Positions 12,012 to 25,508 of a stretch of DNA of 64,000 bases are shown piece by piece (position 1 is the first letter of the stretch; each line of letters begins with the position of its first letter). The translations under genes and the position numbers were made by a program. The notes below the pieces were generated by a model. The model did not search any database. It saw only the letters and a list, made by a program, of their open reading frames with translations, and was not told the origin of the DNA. The DNA is from Temnothorax longispinosus (Eukaryota; Arthropoda; Insecta; Hymenoptera; Formicidae): positions 21,059,701-21,123,700 of the forward strand of contig NC_092360.1 in NCBI RefSeq assembly GCF_030848805.1. Reading direction: 5' to 3'.

Positions 12012-12660
12012 GGGGGCATCAGTCTAGGTCTATTTCGCCATATTTTCAAGAATTTTTTTGTCATAAATAAAATGTATTGAAATATCTCGAAACTTTTATA
12101 TATTATCTCACATATATTGAAGTACATAAAAAAAAATTTTTTTTTTATTTATGGCGACAAATGTAAGGGTATCCCATAGAAATCTGGTTGACATGATATC
12201 TCGAGTTAGAAACGTCTGAAACAAAAAATTCAAACGGGATATTAAAATATAAGTAAGTGGCTATAGCTGGTACTAGAATTAAACATTTTGGGTAAAAAGA
12301 AACAAAATGGCGGACTTTTTTAGTTGCAAAAAACTGCAAGATATTTGTCGAGATATTCAAAAGTCCGCCATTTTGTTTCTTTTTACCCAAAATGTTTAAT
12401 TTTAGTACCGGCTATAGCCACTTACTTACATTTTAATATCCCGTTTGAATTTTTTGTTTCAGACGTTTGTAACTCGAGATATCATGTCAACCAGATTTCT
12501 ATGGGATACCCTTACATTTGTCGCCATAAATAAGAAAAAAAAAATTTTTATGTACTTCAATATATGTGAGAAATATATAAAAGTTTCGAGATATTTTAAT
12601 ACATTTTACTATGACAAAAAAGTTCTTGAAAATATAGCGAAATAGACCTAGACTGCCTCC
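12012..12660. mobile_element. 649-bp TTAA-flanked foldback MITE (near-perfect palindrome)
   Basis: TTAA stands at both ends (12008-12011 and 12661-12664). The left end reads GGGGGCATCAGTCTAGGTCT. The reverse complement of the right end reads GGAGGCAGTCTAGGTCTATT. Nearly the entire element is two inverted arms of about 300 bp (about 12012-12320 and 12359-12660) separated by a loop of roughly 38 bp. The arms agree almost base for base except for scattered substitutions and small indels. TTAA duplication suggests piggyBac-type mobilisation. It has no transposase. Each arm contains the same short open frame in opposite orientation, an artefact of the palindrome. It lies about 290 bp upstream of the mannosidase stem exon. 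Confidence 0.88.
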
Positions 12661-12664
12661 TTAA

Positions 12665-15600
12665 AAAAAATGTTGATGCCGTACATCAGTAATTATAAGT
12701 ATGAATCACATCCGCAGCGTCTCGTGGTACTTACTTGCGAACCACCTGTTAAACGTAATTCGAGCACGGCGGCGAATAAGTATGCGATTTTGTTCCAAGT
12801 TCTTACAGTAGGCTATATCAGATTGTTCCTTGGAAATGACTAATTCGACGAAATTAAGCCTATTAGGCCTCGCGCTTATCAGCAAAAATCTGCGAAGAAA
12901 AAGCATTAACTATATTACTAACCGAAATCTTCGAACGAATATAAACAGGATATTATTCGACGATCGTCTGCAGTCAGCGTTATGTTTAAAATCGCCCGAA
13001 ACTATTGCCGGAGCAAGGTTCGTTGACTCGAGTCGCAAGGCTGATCCACCCGAGCGAAGGTAATTTTTCGGGGAGAATGATTACATCAAAGCGTCGCGCG
13101 AAAAAATATTAAAAGCGATATACGTACGCCAAGTGCTGCGAGGGATGGCGAGAGCGCGCGGTATCGCCGATCGAGAAAGAAAGGCGAGCGGGAGGATACG
13201 AGAAGAGGTGAGAATCAAAGAAGGCGAGATAGTTTGGAGATTCCGAAGTCTCTGCCGAAATGTGATCACTGCATTTTTTATCGAGCCCGAGGGATCGCGA
13301 ACGGTTTCTCCGGTCCTCCCTGGCATCGAGAGAGCCTGCGTGCATTTTATCGCCCCGGTCGCTGCAGGCGTTACACCTGCAGATCTCGATTTTCTTTCCT
13401 TTTTGCTATACGCAACGTGCCTTTCAGCGCGGCCTAAAATCTGCCGACTTTGCTCGCTCATTCGTTATCTATTTCCCCGGTCAAAAACGGCTTAAAACTG
13501 AGAGTTTTAAGAATTTCGAGTTTTAAAAACAATTCTCGCGATCATACAATCATCGATAAATATAATCGAGAATCATTCGCGAGTCTGCTCATTTAAAGGC
13601 ATTTAATTATTGTGAATCACTTTTAAAAAAGACAAACATTCTTATTTAATATAAAGTATTCATTATTTCGAGATACTTGAATATTGAAATAGATATATTC
13701 TATTAAATGTATTGTTAAATATCGTCCGAAATTATATTATTCCCTAATTACAATGTAACTCCAATCGTGATTGTCTATTACTTCGCAGAAGTGTGTTTTC
13801 CTAGCAGAGATGCCTGGTTTTACATTCTGTTTGGGAATTTAAGTATTCAAACGGCATTAATGCGGTTGCCACGCGACATACTAATAAGGCTAGGCGATCG
13901 TTTGTCGGATGTAATGTACTATTAGAATCGAACGACACGATTTCGCTTCACTTCATTACTAAAACAGCAAATTAGGTAGAACGAATTCTACGAAACATTG
14001 CGCTTTAAATTATTCACAAGGCCGCGAGTTTGTAGCACGATAACTGTCGATACTGCAAAATATCGTGGCAGAAAGTTCGAGATATCAAAGTTCAGGTACA
14101 GGTAGAGGTACGCGTTCCAACGTTGATTCAACTCGATCGTAAGCGATGGTCGAGATAGAAAAAAGAGAGCGAGACGGAAAGAGAAGAAACGGCACAGAAA
14201 AAAGGATGCAAAGGGCGAAAGAAGAAGAAAAGAAGACAGAGGGAAAGAGAGAAAAAAAGAGAAAGGGGCAAAAGAGAGTGAGAGAGAAGGAGAGAGAACA
14301 GCGCGTGTGATGGCGAGAGAAGAAAAGAGGAACGGAGGGAGAAGATAAATCGTCGAAGCTACACTCGGTGGCCAATAAATTGCGCGGCACAGCCCCGAGG
14401 TTACCAAGATTGCTACGTGTCACATTCTTGCGAAAAATTGGACCGATGGAAGTATCTTAAAGTCAGGCAAATATGCGTCGCGAATGGACACGTACGCGAA
14501 CACGTCAGACCACCCACCCAATTGCGAAGCTGTAGCAAAAATAATGGATATTGCATCCGTTTTCTCGAGCCTTCGGTAAATACAACGCGAGTCTATTTCT
14601 TCCTTCTTCCAGTCTTGTCATACATTTGAAAGAACATACGGTTGCTTTTCCATTAATCATTGATATTACGTGCCAAAATGGTGTAATGTCATAAAGAAAT
14701 GTTGGAATATACAACTGCTTTATGGATGACTTTTTAAAGACTTGCACTGTCCTGACCGATAAATCGTTTAAATTAATTAGTAATATCTCTCTTATGTTTA
14801 TCGCGCAAAATGATAAATTTATATACAAAAATAAATAAAAGGCTTTAGAGAATTTCTCAGGATAATATCATACGAAGATGTGTATACATAAAAATAAAAA
14901 TTTTTTTTACCTTTCTATTAGTTTAATAATTTAATGATTTTTAAATTTAATAATAGCATATTAAAAATTTAATAACAAGAAAATTAAAAAATTCCATTCT
15001 TGTCATCATGTATTCCTAAACATTTCAAACATTTGCATCGAGCTTTCGTTCTTCATTTAATTATTCGTTCATGATTTCCCGTTCATACGTTCTGTGCTTG
15101 AAACGACGTATAACCGTCCTTCGAGAGCTTCTTCGCTGGGATGCAGAGAGAACCCCGCTCTCTTTTGATCTTATTATTCCCGAAGGATAAGCGGTCGCCG
15201 ATCGTAAAGGTCGTATCTCTTGGCGCATCGAGTTCAATGAGGCACACGGAGATCCGCCACGACGAAGCGAAGGAGAATCGCGCGCTACTATACGGAAGAA
15301 GATGAAGAAGAAGAAAAGAACAAATAAGGAGAGTGAAATAAGAGACGCGAGAGTAAGAGCGAGACGTCGAAAGGTTAGCGGGTGGTTCAACCAATCTTCC
15401 ACTTCGTCCGAGGTTTTACGAAGGGAGTAACAAATAGGGGTGGCAGAGAGGAAGGACGATTGCCAAGAAGGCGGCGAGGCGGGAGCACTCCAGGAGTTTA
15501 CGAGAGGACCGGTGCATGAACACGTCAAGGTGGGGCCTGGGGCACACCGGTGGTTACCGTCCCGAATGTCCAGCACGTGTGTGAATTCGTATATATATGC

Positions 15601-16122
15601 ACGGGTGCGCCTGATATACGTATATATACACGGAAAGGCGGCGGCGGCGGGGACCTTGGAACCTGCCCAAATCGAGTGTCGGGGCACACTGTACCTCGCC
15701 TCTGAATACCCGGCATTAAAACCAACTATAACGCTCTTTGGATCTCGATTATCGGCGATTCCACCTTTGAGGGCAAGATATACGACTCGGTTTGGAGATG
15801 TCGTTTTGATCGTCCGATATTTAAACATTTTTAGAATATATAAACTAATATATTTAATAGGTGTATTACGCACGCTAGGTATCTTTAGATTCGATTTTAT
15901 TACTGTGCTAAATTCTCAGTTGTATAAGATTATATTATTATGCAAAGTTATATAAACTATGATTTTTATCAAAATTATTGTATTTAATATTTGGAGTAAA
16001 ATTCAATGAAGAGAAGAGAGGAAGAGGAATACATTTTTTATTTAAAAAGAAAAAAGATCGTGATTTTCATAGGATTGTTTATCTTTCGATATAATATTTA
16101 TAATACACGCAATTTAATTTAA
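12665..16122. other. Non-coding stretch with GC-rich blocks and a homopurine tract
   Basis: This holds GC-richer patches at about 13,000-13,500 and 15,060-15,700 and a purine-rich run at 14150-14300, with AT-rich sequence between. Long open frames in the GC patches occur on both strands at once and show no family motif, so I do not call genes. Confidence 0.5.
14150..14300. repeat. Purine-rich (GA/GAA) low-complexity tract
   Basis: About 150 bp are composed almost wholly of G and A on the plus strand, with GAGA, GAAGAAG and AAAAGAGA units. It is potentially a GAGA-factor type or triplex-forming tract. Confidence 0.8.
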
Positions 16123-16702
16123 CCCATTAAGTCTTTCTAAGGAGGTTGCTGCGCGTTTTTCTGTTTTAAGTCCTTGTATAACTCACAATCAGATCCTATA
16201 ATTAAAATTTTAGACTGCAGTTTATATTTAGAGGTAAAAAGAATTGCTCTTTCCGAAAATCTAGTCAGCAATATAAAGTTAGATAATTAAAAATAAAAAA
16301 GATATAAAGATAGAAAGTGGAGATAAAAAAGTAACCTCTGCTTTTTTACTGAAATGTATTCAATTAATAAATTATTTCGTTTACCTTTTTGAATAGAATA
16401 AATCGATATAATTATTATTTGAATGATCTATATCAAGAAGTTTATTTGAAAAACTGGACGAAATTATTTATTAGCTGAATCAATTTGTTTGTCAGTAAAA
16501 AGGCAGGGATCACTTACTTTTTTAGCTGCATTTTCAAATTTTATATATCTATTTTTTCCAGATATCCCACCCCATCATTGACTAGATTTTCAGAAAAAAT
16601 AACTCTTTTTACCTCTAAATAGCAATTGCGATTGAAAAAGTTTGATCAGAACTCGCGTTACAAGAATTTAAAACAGAAAAATGCGTAAAGGCCTTCTAGG
16701 AG
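16123..16702. mobile_element. 580-bp TTAA-flanked MITE with long imperfect inverted repeats
   Basis: TTAA lies at 16119-16122 and 16703-16706. The left arm contains CGCGTTTTTCTGTTTTAA and TTTAGAGGTAAAAAGA. The right arm, read in reverse complement, contains CGCATTTTTCTGTTTTAA and TTTAGAGGTAAAAAGA in the same order. CTGAAAATCTAGTCA and GCTTTTTTACTG-like blocks also match. The arms are clearly more diverged than those of the 12-kb foldback. It has no coding capacity. The TTAA flanks place it with piggyBac-like or other TTAA-specific elements. Confidence 0.72.
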
Positions 16703-16706
16703 TTAA

Positions 16707-19700
16707 TAAGATAGAAATTAGAAGCATTTTCTGGAAAGACACGAGTACTTATTTTATAAGGTAACTTTTTTTATTTCTTGAAATTAGAACAAATGCAATA
16801 GAGATATAATAGACGTGTAATAGAGATTGTTTACACACGTATTTGCTTCGTCATTATGTGTGTAAGTATACTTAAGAATCAGAGATCTAATTTATTTTTA
16901 ATTAATGACTTCAAAGTTAGCTAATTTTGATACAATATCTATTTGCGCTGTAGCGAATAAGACATGGACAGTTCTTTGGAACTGATACGAAACTCATAAG
17001 AAACGAATAATTGTTGACCTGTCTTGCGTACTGTTATGTAGTTTCCACTTGCAAGAAGTTGTAGCTTTTTTTTTATGTAACTTTTACTATAATTCCTTCT
17101 CTTGCGAGTTCACTGCTTGCGTGACGTATCCAAGCATTTGTTCCCAGCGTACTTCGTAATTTACTCAGTGCGTTTGCATGTTTTATGGACGTTATATAAA
17201 ACGTCGGAAATATACGGCGTCTCAAATATTTAAAGTTCGCTGGGGAATACGAGGCGAGACCTTCTCGCTCCCCTTACCCTAGGTACGTTTGAAATTTCTA
17301 CAGTCAATCTCTCTTTGCGCCTTCCTCGCCGTTTCGTATCTCGCTCCGTCCCGCCTCGTCCCTCCTCAGAAACCCGTCACGGCGTGCAAGTCTGCAGAAG
17401 CTCCAATGGAAGTTTGCTTTCGTAAGCGAACGTACCGCTTCTCTAACTAGCGCAAACGGAAACAGCTGAGAAAGAGAGACAGATAGAGAGAGAAAGAGAG
17501 ACGGAGGAAGGAAAGGAAGGAGAGCGAGCGGGAGAGAGAGAGAGAGGGGGAGGAAGAGAGTCCAGCCGGTGGTTCCTGAGCAGGATCGGTGGTGCATACT
17601 AGCAAATCATACCTAAACTCCTAGGTTTGATTCCGCCTCACTTCCCCATTGATGCAGCCTGAGACTTTAGCCCGGAGGTATGTCTACTTAGTTTGCCAAC
17701 TCATTACCCAATTATCGTTATAAGATCAGAAACCAGTCCGACTTCATGGCAAAGGCGAATCGGAGTAGTCGGGCGGAAATCTAAAGCAATGCTAATTGCG
17801 CCCTTCTCGATTCGAGAGGTCTCGTTAGATATGCGGCAAAGTGGATATTTAAAAATAAAGTTTCCGGCAAACAAGCCTCTCCGCTACTCATTTTATATTC
17901 ACATAATCGCATCGATCTCGTGTACAAGAATAGAGAGCGAGATAGGACCGCGAAACAATTTCTCATTATGCGCGACTATCCAAATGTGCGAACTATTATA
18001 ATTAAATCAGCCGCATTAGGCAGAATTATAAGTTTTTACGACGTTAACCGACACGACGATTAAGCCCCGAATAAATGTGAAATTGTAATTAACAATCCTC
18101 TCGTCACCGCTCTGCTCTGGCGTTACATATATTTATGCCTGTCCGTAAATAGTGTGAGCGCGCGCGTAGACTTGTGCGCGCGCGGTGCACACAGGGAAAA
18201 CGGGATGACCGAAGACAATGCGGGCAACGTGTTAATCCCAGGATACCGCGTGTTTATCGCGGTTCGTCCAAGCGCCTCGAGGCTGTACTTGCAGGGTGTC
18301 CTACGGTTCCTTCGGTACCTCCGAGATATCAAGGGCCAGGCTTTGTCAGTAGTGGTAGTACCGAAGTCACCAACATCCGTGGCCACTAACTTACGTCGCA
18401 CGATTAAGTCAAGGACTTCCCACTTCGTGCATCGAGTAGCGCCGCTCGAGACATATATCTGCCGCTTCAAGCCACGGGGATTTATGTGTACATATACAGC
18501 GGAGCCCGCGCGTTATTTCACTCGTTCAAAAATAATTCGACAGATTTGAGATATTATATATGTTGTCGATAGCATGCGCATACTTTATAACAATAACGTT
18601 ATATTGATATCTCATTATCGGCTGTATAATAGCGATTTCGTTAAATGCCATTGTTCTGATTGGCGTTAATATCGTTAGTGACAGTTTATGTGGTTATTAC
18701 ATTGCACAATATTAAACTGGTATCAAAATTACGCAAACAACCGTGTACGCGTCGCTAATTAGCTTATAATTTCCAGTGCGTACGAGTATCGAATTTTTAA
18801 CGACATAATCACACATGATAACGGCGTGAATCGAATATTATCGGTAATCAAGCTACAATTCATTATTACCGCACGCCACTGAGATTTCCATGCGAAGATA
18901 ATGCAGAATACCAACGTTGTATTTTCATAAACGTCAAATGGCATTAGTAAAATGTACGTTCACATTCTAATGTATATGAATATTAGGATCGTATTTTATA
19001 CAATATGCGCGTATATTTCGTTCTGCAATAAATTAAGCCTTATTACTCGATGGAAATTAGATATATTAATATCCTGGTGTCTAATTGAGGAGACGAGACG
19101 GATGAAACTTGCAAAAGAAACTTTCCGCTAGCGATCACAGAGTTTAGCAATTTCATCACGATCTAGCAAAGATACGATAAATGATTAACAAGGTGTCTCG
19201 TCGACACGGGGTCGTTGGCTCGTAAAGTTAGTTGATACAGTACGATGTGCGACGACGCAAGTTGCCTTGGTTGGCTTCTATGTCTTATATACGGTTTCCG
19301 TCGGATGCGAATTCATCTTAAAGTCGAACAGAATTCAACCGCTGCCGTGCCCCGGTCGTCCCATTAAAAGATAATCTTTTCATTGACCGAGGCACCTAAA
19401 GTCATTAAGTCTTCAAATTCGCGTAAATAGCTTTGACTGTCACATCGCGAATTACATTTAATTTAATGGCAGAAGCTGAAAGAACAACATTGTGTAATTC
19501 GATTTTATTAATGTTCAGCAAATTTATATTCGTTAGATTTGGTTTAATTGGAACATATACGTTAATAAGTGAATATACAGTAATCATTCGGTAAAATAAT
19601 TTTATTTGGAGACTTAATTCCCGCGCGGTAACGGCAGTACAAATATTCATCTTTGCAATTACTAAATATACGACATAAAGCAGTGCGTTTTGTTTTACAG

Positions 19701-22700
19701 CGCTGCGCATTCGAGATCAGTGGTGCGTCACACAACCCAAGTAAAACGAACCGTTCGACATACATTATTCAATTAAGATACGATTGGGGAACCGTGCGAA
19801 TGACACCGGGGGAAAACAGTGGAACAAGTCGAGAAGCAAATTTAATTTCGCATTTGTAGCGGAAGGGAAAAAAACCTCAGACCCTGAGATACGTGTGGAA
19901 TGAAATTGCCCGACTGAAAAAGTCCGTTATGCCAAGGGACGGTCGTTATTCCAGTCAGATTTCAATCATTGTAACTGTGAGTAAGCAGAGTTGAAAGAGT
20001 TACTTTGTCGAATCAAGAGCCATCATCAGGCGGTACAGATTAAAATGTGAAACATACACAGAATAGAATTCATCTCTTTGCTTTAAATATAAAAGAAAAT
20101 ATTTTCAGATTGTTGTTGTATAATTAAAATATTATTTCTTCGTAATTACCAACATTTGTTATTATTTTACAATGTTCTGAGAATAGTTAAGATTCGGATG
20201 TTAAAGAATATTCGTGTTTTATCAATTTAGAAAATATAAATATAAAGATTATGTATCACAGAACGCAGTAATAAAATGTAAACAAATTATTTCAGACTTA
20301 TCTCAACTAAAGTGCAGTCATCAAGAGTCTCGTGATACCTTCTCAATTAATGTTTGTGAGTATTATCAAGACGAACAATATTGATATAAATTATAAACAC
20401 TGAATGAGGAGAAACATCGTTTGGAAGAAAATACGATAAATTTTAATTTGATTATGATGCAATCTGTAATTGTGTAACCAAATCATCCAACCTGTTGTGT
20501 GATAATAATTTATATTCAAAAAGCGAATAATCTTTATTTGATATTTCAAGCAAAAGCTTAATGAACTAGTTCGGTATACGTTGAAAATGAATGAAATATT
20601 ATACGAAATTTTTGCATAAAACTTGTACCGAATAAATTATTCTTTAGTGATTTTATTAAACGCGGCTATTCAATCAGTCATTATTTGAGCTCGCGAGAAA
20701 GCTCATGGAAGACTGAAAACGATCAGTGGCGGATATAGCGAACGCACGCGACGAATTTAAATTTGGCACAGGTCGTTCGCCTGCCTCCATTCCTCACATT
20801 ACACGACTGCAAGAGACTATCCAACCTGTTGGCCCGAGACCGCACGTTGGAGACATGAAACTCCCATTCAACTTTCGCGTTTCATATAATAAAAGATCTA
20901 ACATGTCAGTTTAGATATATGTACCGTCTATTTTGTTATTGTCTGTTCAATTCACGTTTAAAATTATTTGTAGATTTATAAATTGAAATGTCATTCATTT
21001 AACTGATTGTGAGTTGAAGATTATTTCTTGGTTGTTATATAGCTATGCGAGTTTTATTGAGGAAATCGTTAAAGAAAGATATTTGCCATAATATATAAAT
21101 TGAATACAAAAATATTTTACGCCTTTGTATATAATATTAAAATTACTACAGTCGTTGATATATTAATAAGAAGTGTCTAAATTATTATACTATTATTATT
21201 TTGTACACATTCACATACAAAATTTAAAAAAAAAATAAAAAATATAGTTAAATCTGTAATCAAAATACAAATCAAAATTAATGTCTGTCCACAAAAATGC
21301 GGTTATTATTAAAACAAACAGAATTTTAGTAGCGTAATATCGATTGTATAGTTCGATGAATAAATTAAAATCTTAATAAGAAAAGAATCACTCAGTTTTT
21401 ATCACCTATATCTTGCATTATTCATCAATTAGGAGACTAGGACACAGATGTATATGGTTGGCAACTGCAATTGGAAGATCGCCAAGATATGAGGCTTTAC
21501 ACCTCTGGATAATGGAAAGCGAAGAATGCGATTCTTGAGCAACAGTGAAAGACGCCTGGGGTTAAATTTATTTAACTCAAAACTCGTTAACTAACTCTAA
21601 GGTATTCGACAATTGGAAGGATCATGTTCAATCAACCTTTTATAACGAGAGTATTTAAAATTTACGATCAAATAACAATATAGGTCGCCTATTTTTTCAA
21701 AATAAAAAGAAGGTAAATTTGGCATCATCTTATCTCTTCATTTGAAATATTATAATTATTCTAACATGCTATATATTACATATCATATTATATTATATTA
21801 TATTATATATTATAAAATGTTTTAATAAATATAGCATGACTTTAGCAATTATATAAATGGACAATTAATATTATTTCATAAGATCGTTTCATTTCGATGT
21901 TAAGTTCATAAAAAAGACTTTACAAACGACTTTACAAATATGCGATTTATATTTAACACATTATAATAATTAAAGAAAGTTAATCAATTATTTAAATTAG
22001 GATTAATCAGACTTAACACAGATTATGTTAACATAGATTATATGTTAATATTTTAACGATCAATACTATATAATATTGTAAATAATTAACTCACGATCAA
22101 ATCAACTCTTTTAATTTGTAAGAATCTCAGTTAAAATATAGAGTCCATTCGCAGATTTACGTTTCGGAGAGGTACAAAGTCTCACTTCCGCATGGGTGGA
22201 GCATTTTCGCGTTGTTATTAAAACAGTCCCGGCGGCACTTAATCACCGAGTACAAAATCCGCAATACGAAATACACGAGCTTTTTCCAGCCGCAATTTCC
22301 ACTCGCGCTTTCATATACACTTGACTAACTTTCGAGCTCACCACAATCAAATTATTACCTACTGACAAAGTGGATTACACATGTTTTACAACAGTTTGGA
22401 GATATGTTTCTAATCGACACGTAATAATATATAAAGATCATTAAATACCTATTAATATCGCCTGATGGAGATATCTCAACATAATAGATTTTAATCAATC
22501 TGTTAAACTTTGTTTATTAAATGCACAGAACTAATGCACATAGATCATTTCAATTAGTTAAATTTTTGCGTTCTAAGAAGAAACTTGATCTTTGCATGCT
22601 TATATTTACATGTCGCTTTTATGCGCGATAAAGGAAATCAGCACATCAAAATGATTTTAGTATCTTTTTTTCGCGAAACATGAAACAGCTATTCCTATAC

Positions 22701-23044
22701 TAAAGTGAGGGGTGTCGTTTTTCATTGACATTCTTCGGGGTAAGAATAGAAAGATAGAAAATGCATTTCAGTATTGTCAAATGTCGAAGTATGACAGGCA
22801 TAATAGACAAGTTGACGTTCTTCCATGCCGATGTCGTGACATAAATAACGTTACAAGCGTCGACGACTCATAAATTCGTGCTCGCATGTCCCGCTTCGCC
22901 TTGAGCTTTCACAGTTTTTATTTTATTTTATTCACAATCACACTATTTGTGTATAGGATTTGTCGGAAGACTATCGACACTTTTTAAAGAGATATAACTT
23001 CGACTCTATTGGCATGGTATAATAATGCGAGAAGATTATTTTAA
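16707..23044. other. AT-rich non-coding stretch
   Basis: Mostly AT-rich sequence, with a GA-rich tract at 17469-17560, moderately GC-rich sequence at about 18,120-18,500 and a TTATA-repeat patch near 21,785-21,815. No recognisable exon, tRNA or transposon end was found. Confidence 0.45.
17469..17560. repeat. GA-rich low-complexity tract
   Basis: The sequence runs in GAGA, GAAAGAGAG and GGAAGGAAAGG units, including a long (GA)n stretch near 17532-17546. It is followed by a GGGGGAGGAAGAG segment. Confidence 0.85.
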
Positions 23045-23402
23045 CTCTTAGCTGGCTGCACATTTCACCAGAATCACATAGCTGGCACACTGGGGCCGTT
23101 TCAGACCCCACCACTAAAGCGCTTTCTGCGAGAAAGCTATTAACTTTTTTACTTAAAAAAATTCCAAGATAGTCTTCGAATGTTGTTTTAACAAATGTCA
23201 TAGGTTAATAAAATGTAATATTAAGTATGAAAAAAATTGGAGAACGTAAAAGAAAACGAAAAAATGACTGTTTTCGCACTCAAAAATTCATAACTCTTAT
23301 ATTTTAACTCTTCCATTTTTTAGTACCATTTTCGTACAATAGGGGGGCTTAAATTAGAGCTGTAGGCTGAGTCGTTTAATACCCCACAGTGCCAGCTAAG
23401 GG
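23045..23402. mobile_element. 358-bp TTAA-flanked piggyBac-type MITE
   Basis: TTAA lies at 23041-23044 and 23403-23406. The ends are CTCTTAGCTGGCT on the left and, in reverse complement, CCCTTAGCTGGCA on the right. On the right a G/T-rich TGGGG block follows about 3 bp after the terminal repeat. On the left the corresponding TGGGG block is displaced by about 33 bp and preceded by a second AGCTGGCA. This short/long spacer asymmetry is typical of piggyBac ends. The interior is non-coding. Confidence 0.8.
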
Positions 23403-25508
23403 TTAAGAGAAGAAAACTGAAATTATCTTTCACTACTTATTTTTAAATGTGAGATATATAAATAAACCTGTAAAAGTTCATGGATATAGTAAAAATTTAA
23501 TACTTTATTGATTATATATTGACCAATAATTAAACTACATACGTTATCAGGTTATAAAACATTTATGTGATAAATAATAAAGACAGCAGAGTAATATTTT
23601 AAACTTCTTAATTATTATTTCTTTCTTTTTAAAACTCTTAGGAGATAGTATTTACTGAAATATCTCGCAGAAATGGAAAGGGTTGTCAAGAATTCACAAG
23701 AATTGTAGCGGGAGTCGATTACACGAAAGTACAACGAAAAGCTACAATGACTAATTAGACGAGTTCAAAGTCCCAGGTCGACGAGGATCTTAAGAAACTC
23801 ATCGAGTCACAGAAGCATCTCAAGAAGCTTTATGTTGGCTAAGAGAAGTTTTACGATCGCAATGAGAATACGAGGTACGTATATATCTCTTTTTCAAAAT
23901 TATTACTAAACGAGAGATAGCAAAAAAGAAAATATAATTATAATGTAAGAAAAAATAATGTATTCTTTTTTTTTTATTGCAGCCTCAAACAGAATAATAT
24001 TTTCGACTTTTCTGTAAAAATTTTACAGAAAGATGTCAGGATTAAATATTTACCGAAATTCAGAATATTTTTAATAATAATTTTTAATAAAAATTATTCA
24101 TACCCCACAAATACGTTGATAATTCTCCAAAATTTGTTAAACTATAATAAGTGTTAAACTATACATAAATATAGATTTAACAATAATAAAGAAAATTTTT
24201 GAGTCTAGAAACTAATTAAAAATATTGTAACTTACGACTTTTATAGAACAATTTATCTTTAGAGAGTAATATATGCATATATACATTATTATAATAAAGA
24301 TAAAAGATTGCAATTTAGAAAAATAAAATATTTAGAAACATTTCTGTGCGGCAGGATTAAAACTATTATAGATTGTAATTTTTTCTCTTTAAGTTATATT
24401 GAATTGTGATTTGTAAATTTATAATAATCATTTTGTAACAAACGCATTTATGTTTATCAAAAAATACGCTAATTGCAACTATGTTGATTACACATCCATG
24501 CAATAATTTAAGAAATTTCTCAAAGCCAATTTTAATAATAAACAGAGCTACCTTAACATCGTTACGTAATAAATATCAGGTATCTTAAAATTCACGAGTC
24601 TCGTTATTCTTTCTTATTACTTTCGCTGCATTTTACTTACTTGCATGTTTAATCGCTTCATAATTAAAAAGATTCCGGAGAATGGGTATACACGCTTTTA
24701 AAGCACATTCCAGAAATTGCAAAGAGAGGAATTTTACAAGTTTTAAATAAGCTATGCACTCCAACTTTTATCCATCCCCTTTGCTCATTCATATAATATT
24801 TAATAAGTCTGATTTAATTCACGAATCGGGAGCAATTTTAAAGAGGTTCCTGTTAGCGTCGACGACGCGTTCGCATGAAAGCATTCCATCGGAATTTCAA
24901 AGGTACAAGGTACAAGAATCTCACGGTATCTCCGAGGGCTTCGCGGTCACGCTCCAGGTGGTGCTTTCGATCCGCGTTTCCGAAACGATAAAGATTCGCC
25001 GGAGATTACAAAAATTCCTGAGTAAGGGTACAAACGATCGGCGGCACATCGAATTCAGGAGCGACGGCATCCACCGCATCCCACACGACGTATCCGATTG
25101 GCTCGAAGGGACACCGAAGGAACCGCGAAGCGTTCGTTGTATATACCCACAAGAGCTCAACGGACACTCGACTTGCATCAGACGTGCTCTATGACCATGT
25201 CGACCCCGGTACCCCTCGTAATCGCTATCGAAGCGATTTATCTTGATCCGCGTGCGAAATAAAAGAAGGGCGAGCGCCGAGGACGAGGAGAGCGAAGGGA
25301 AAGAATTTGCGGAGCGGTTCGTGAGATCATTGAACCGGCGCGACGCAGCGTACCTCGACAACGATCGATTCGGCTCGAATTGAACATGGTAATTGTGCTT
25401 TATTTATTTCGAATAAATCCGATTTTTTTATTTATACAAAAAGCCCGACAAATTTTCTCACAGAGATAATTAAATCAGTATAAATAGGTCACTTTATATC
25501 CTTTAACA
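23403..25508. other. AT-rich stretch followed by a GC-richer block
   Basis: Up to about 24,750 the sequence is AT-rich and featureless. At about 24,840-25,380 base composition rises and a 146-codon plus-strand frame coexists with a 146-codon minus-strand frame. Neither shows a family signature, so neither is called. Confidence 0.4.

Noticed and set aside
12145..12533. Two opposite-strand ORFs encoding almost the same peptide
   Set aside because: They are the two arms of the palindromic element read in opposite directions. There is no independent coding evidence.
15061..15873. 270-codon minus-strand ORF
   Set aside because: It has no family similarity that I can see and mixes several composition types. 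It sits in a GC-richer patch with competing frames.
17620..17660. tRNA B-box-like GGTTTGATTCC
   Set aside because: Flanking bases do not form a T-arm stem and no A box or cloverleaf is visible.
24754..25361. Two overlapping 146-codon ORFs on opposite strands
   Set aside because: No recognisable domain, overlapping on both strands, and base composition explains their openness.
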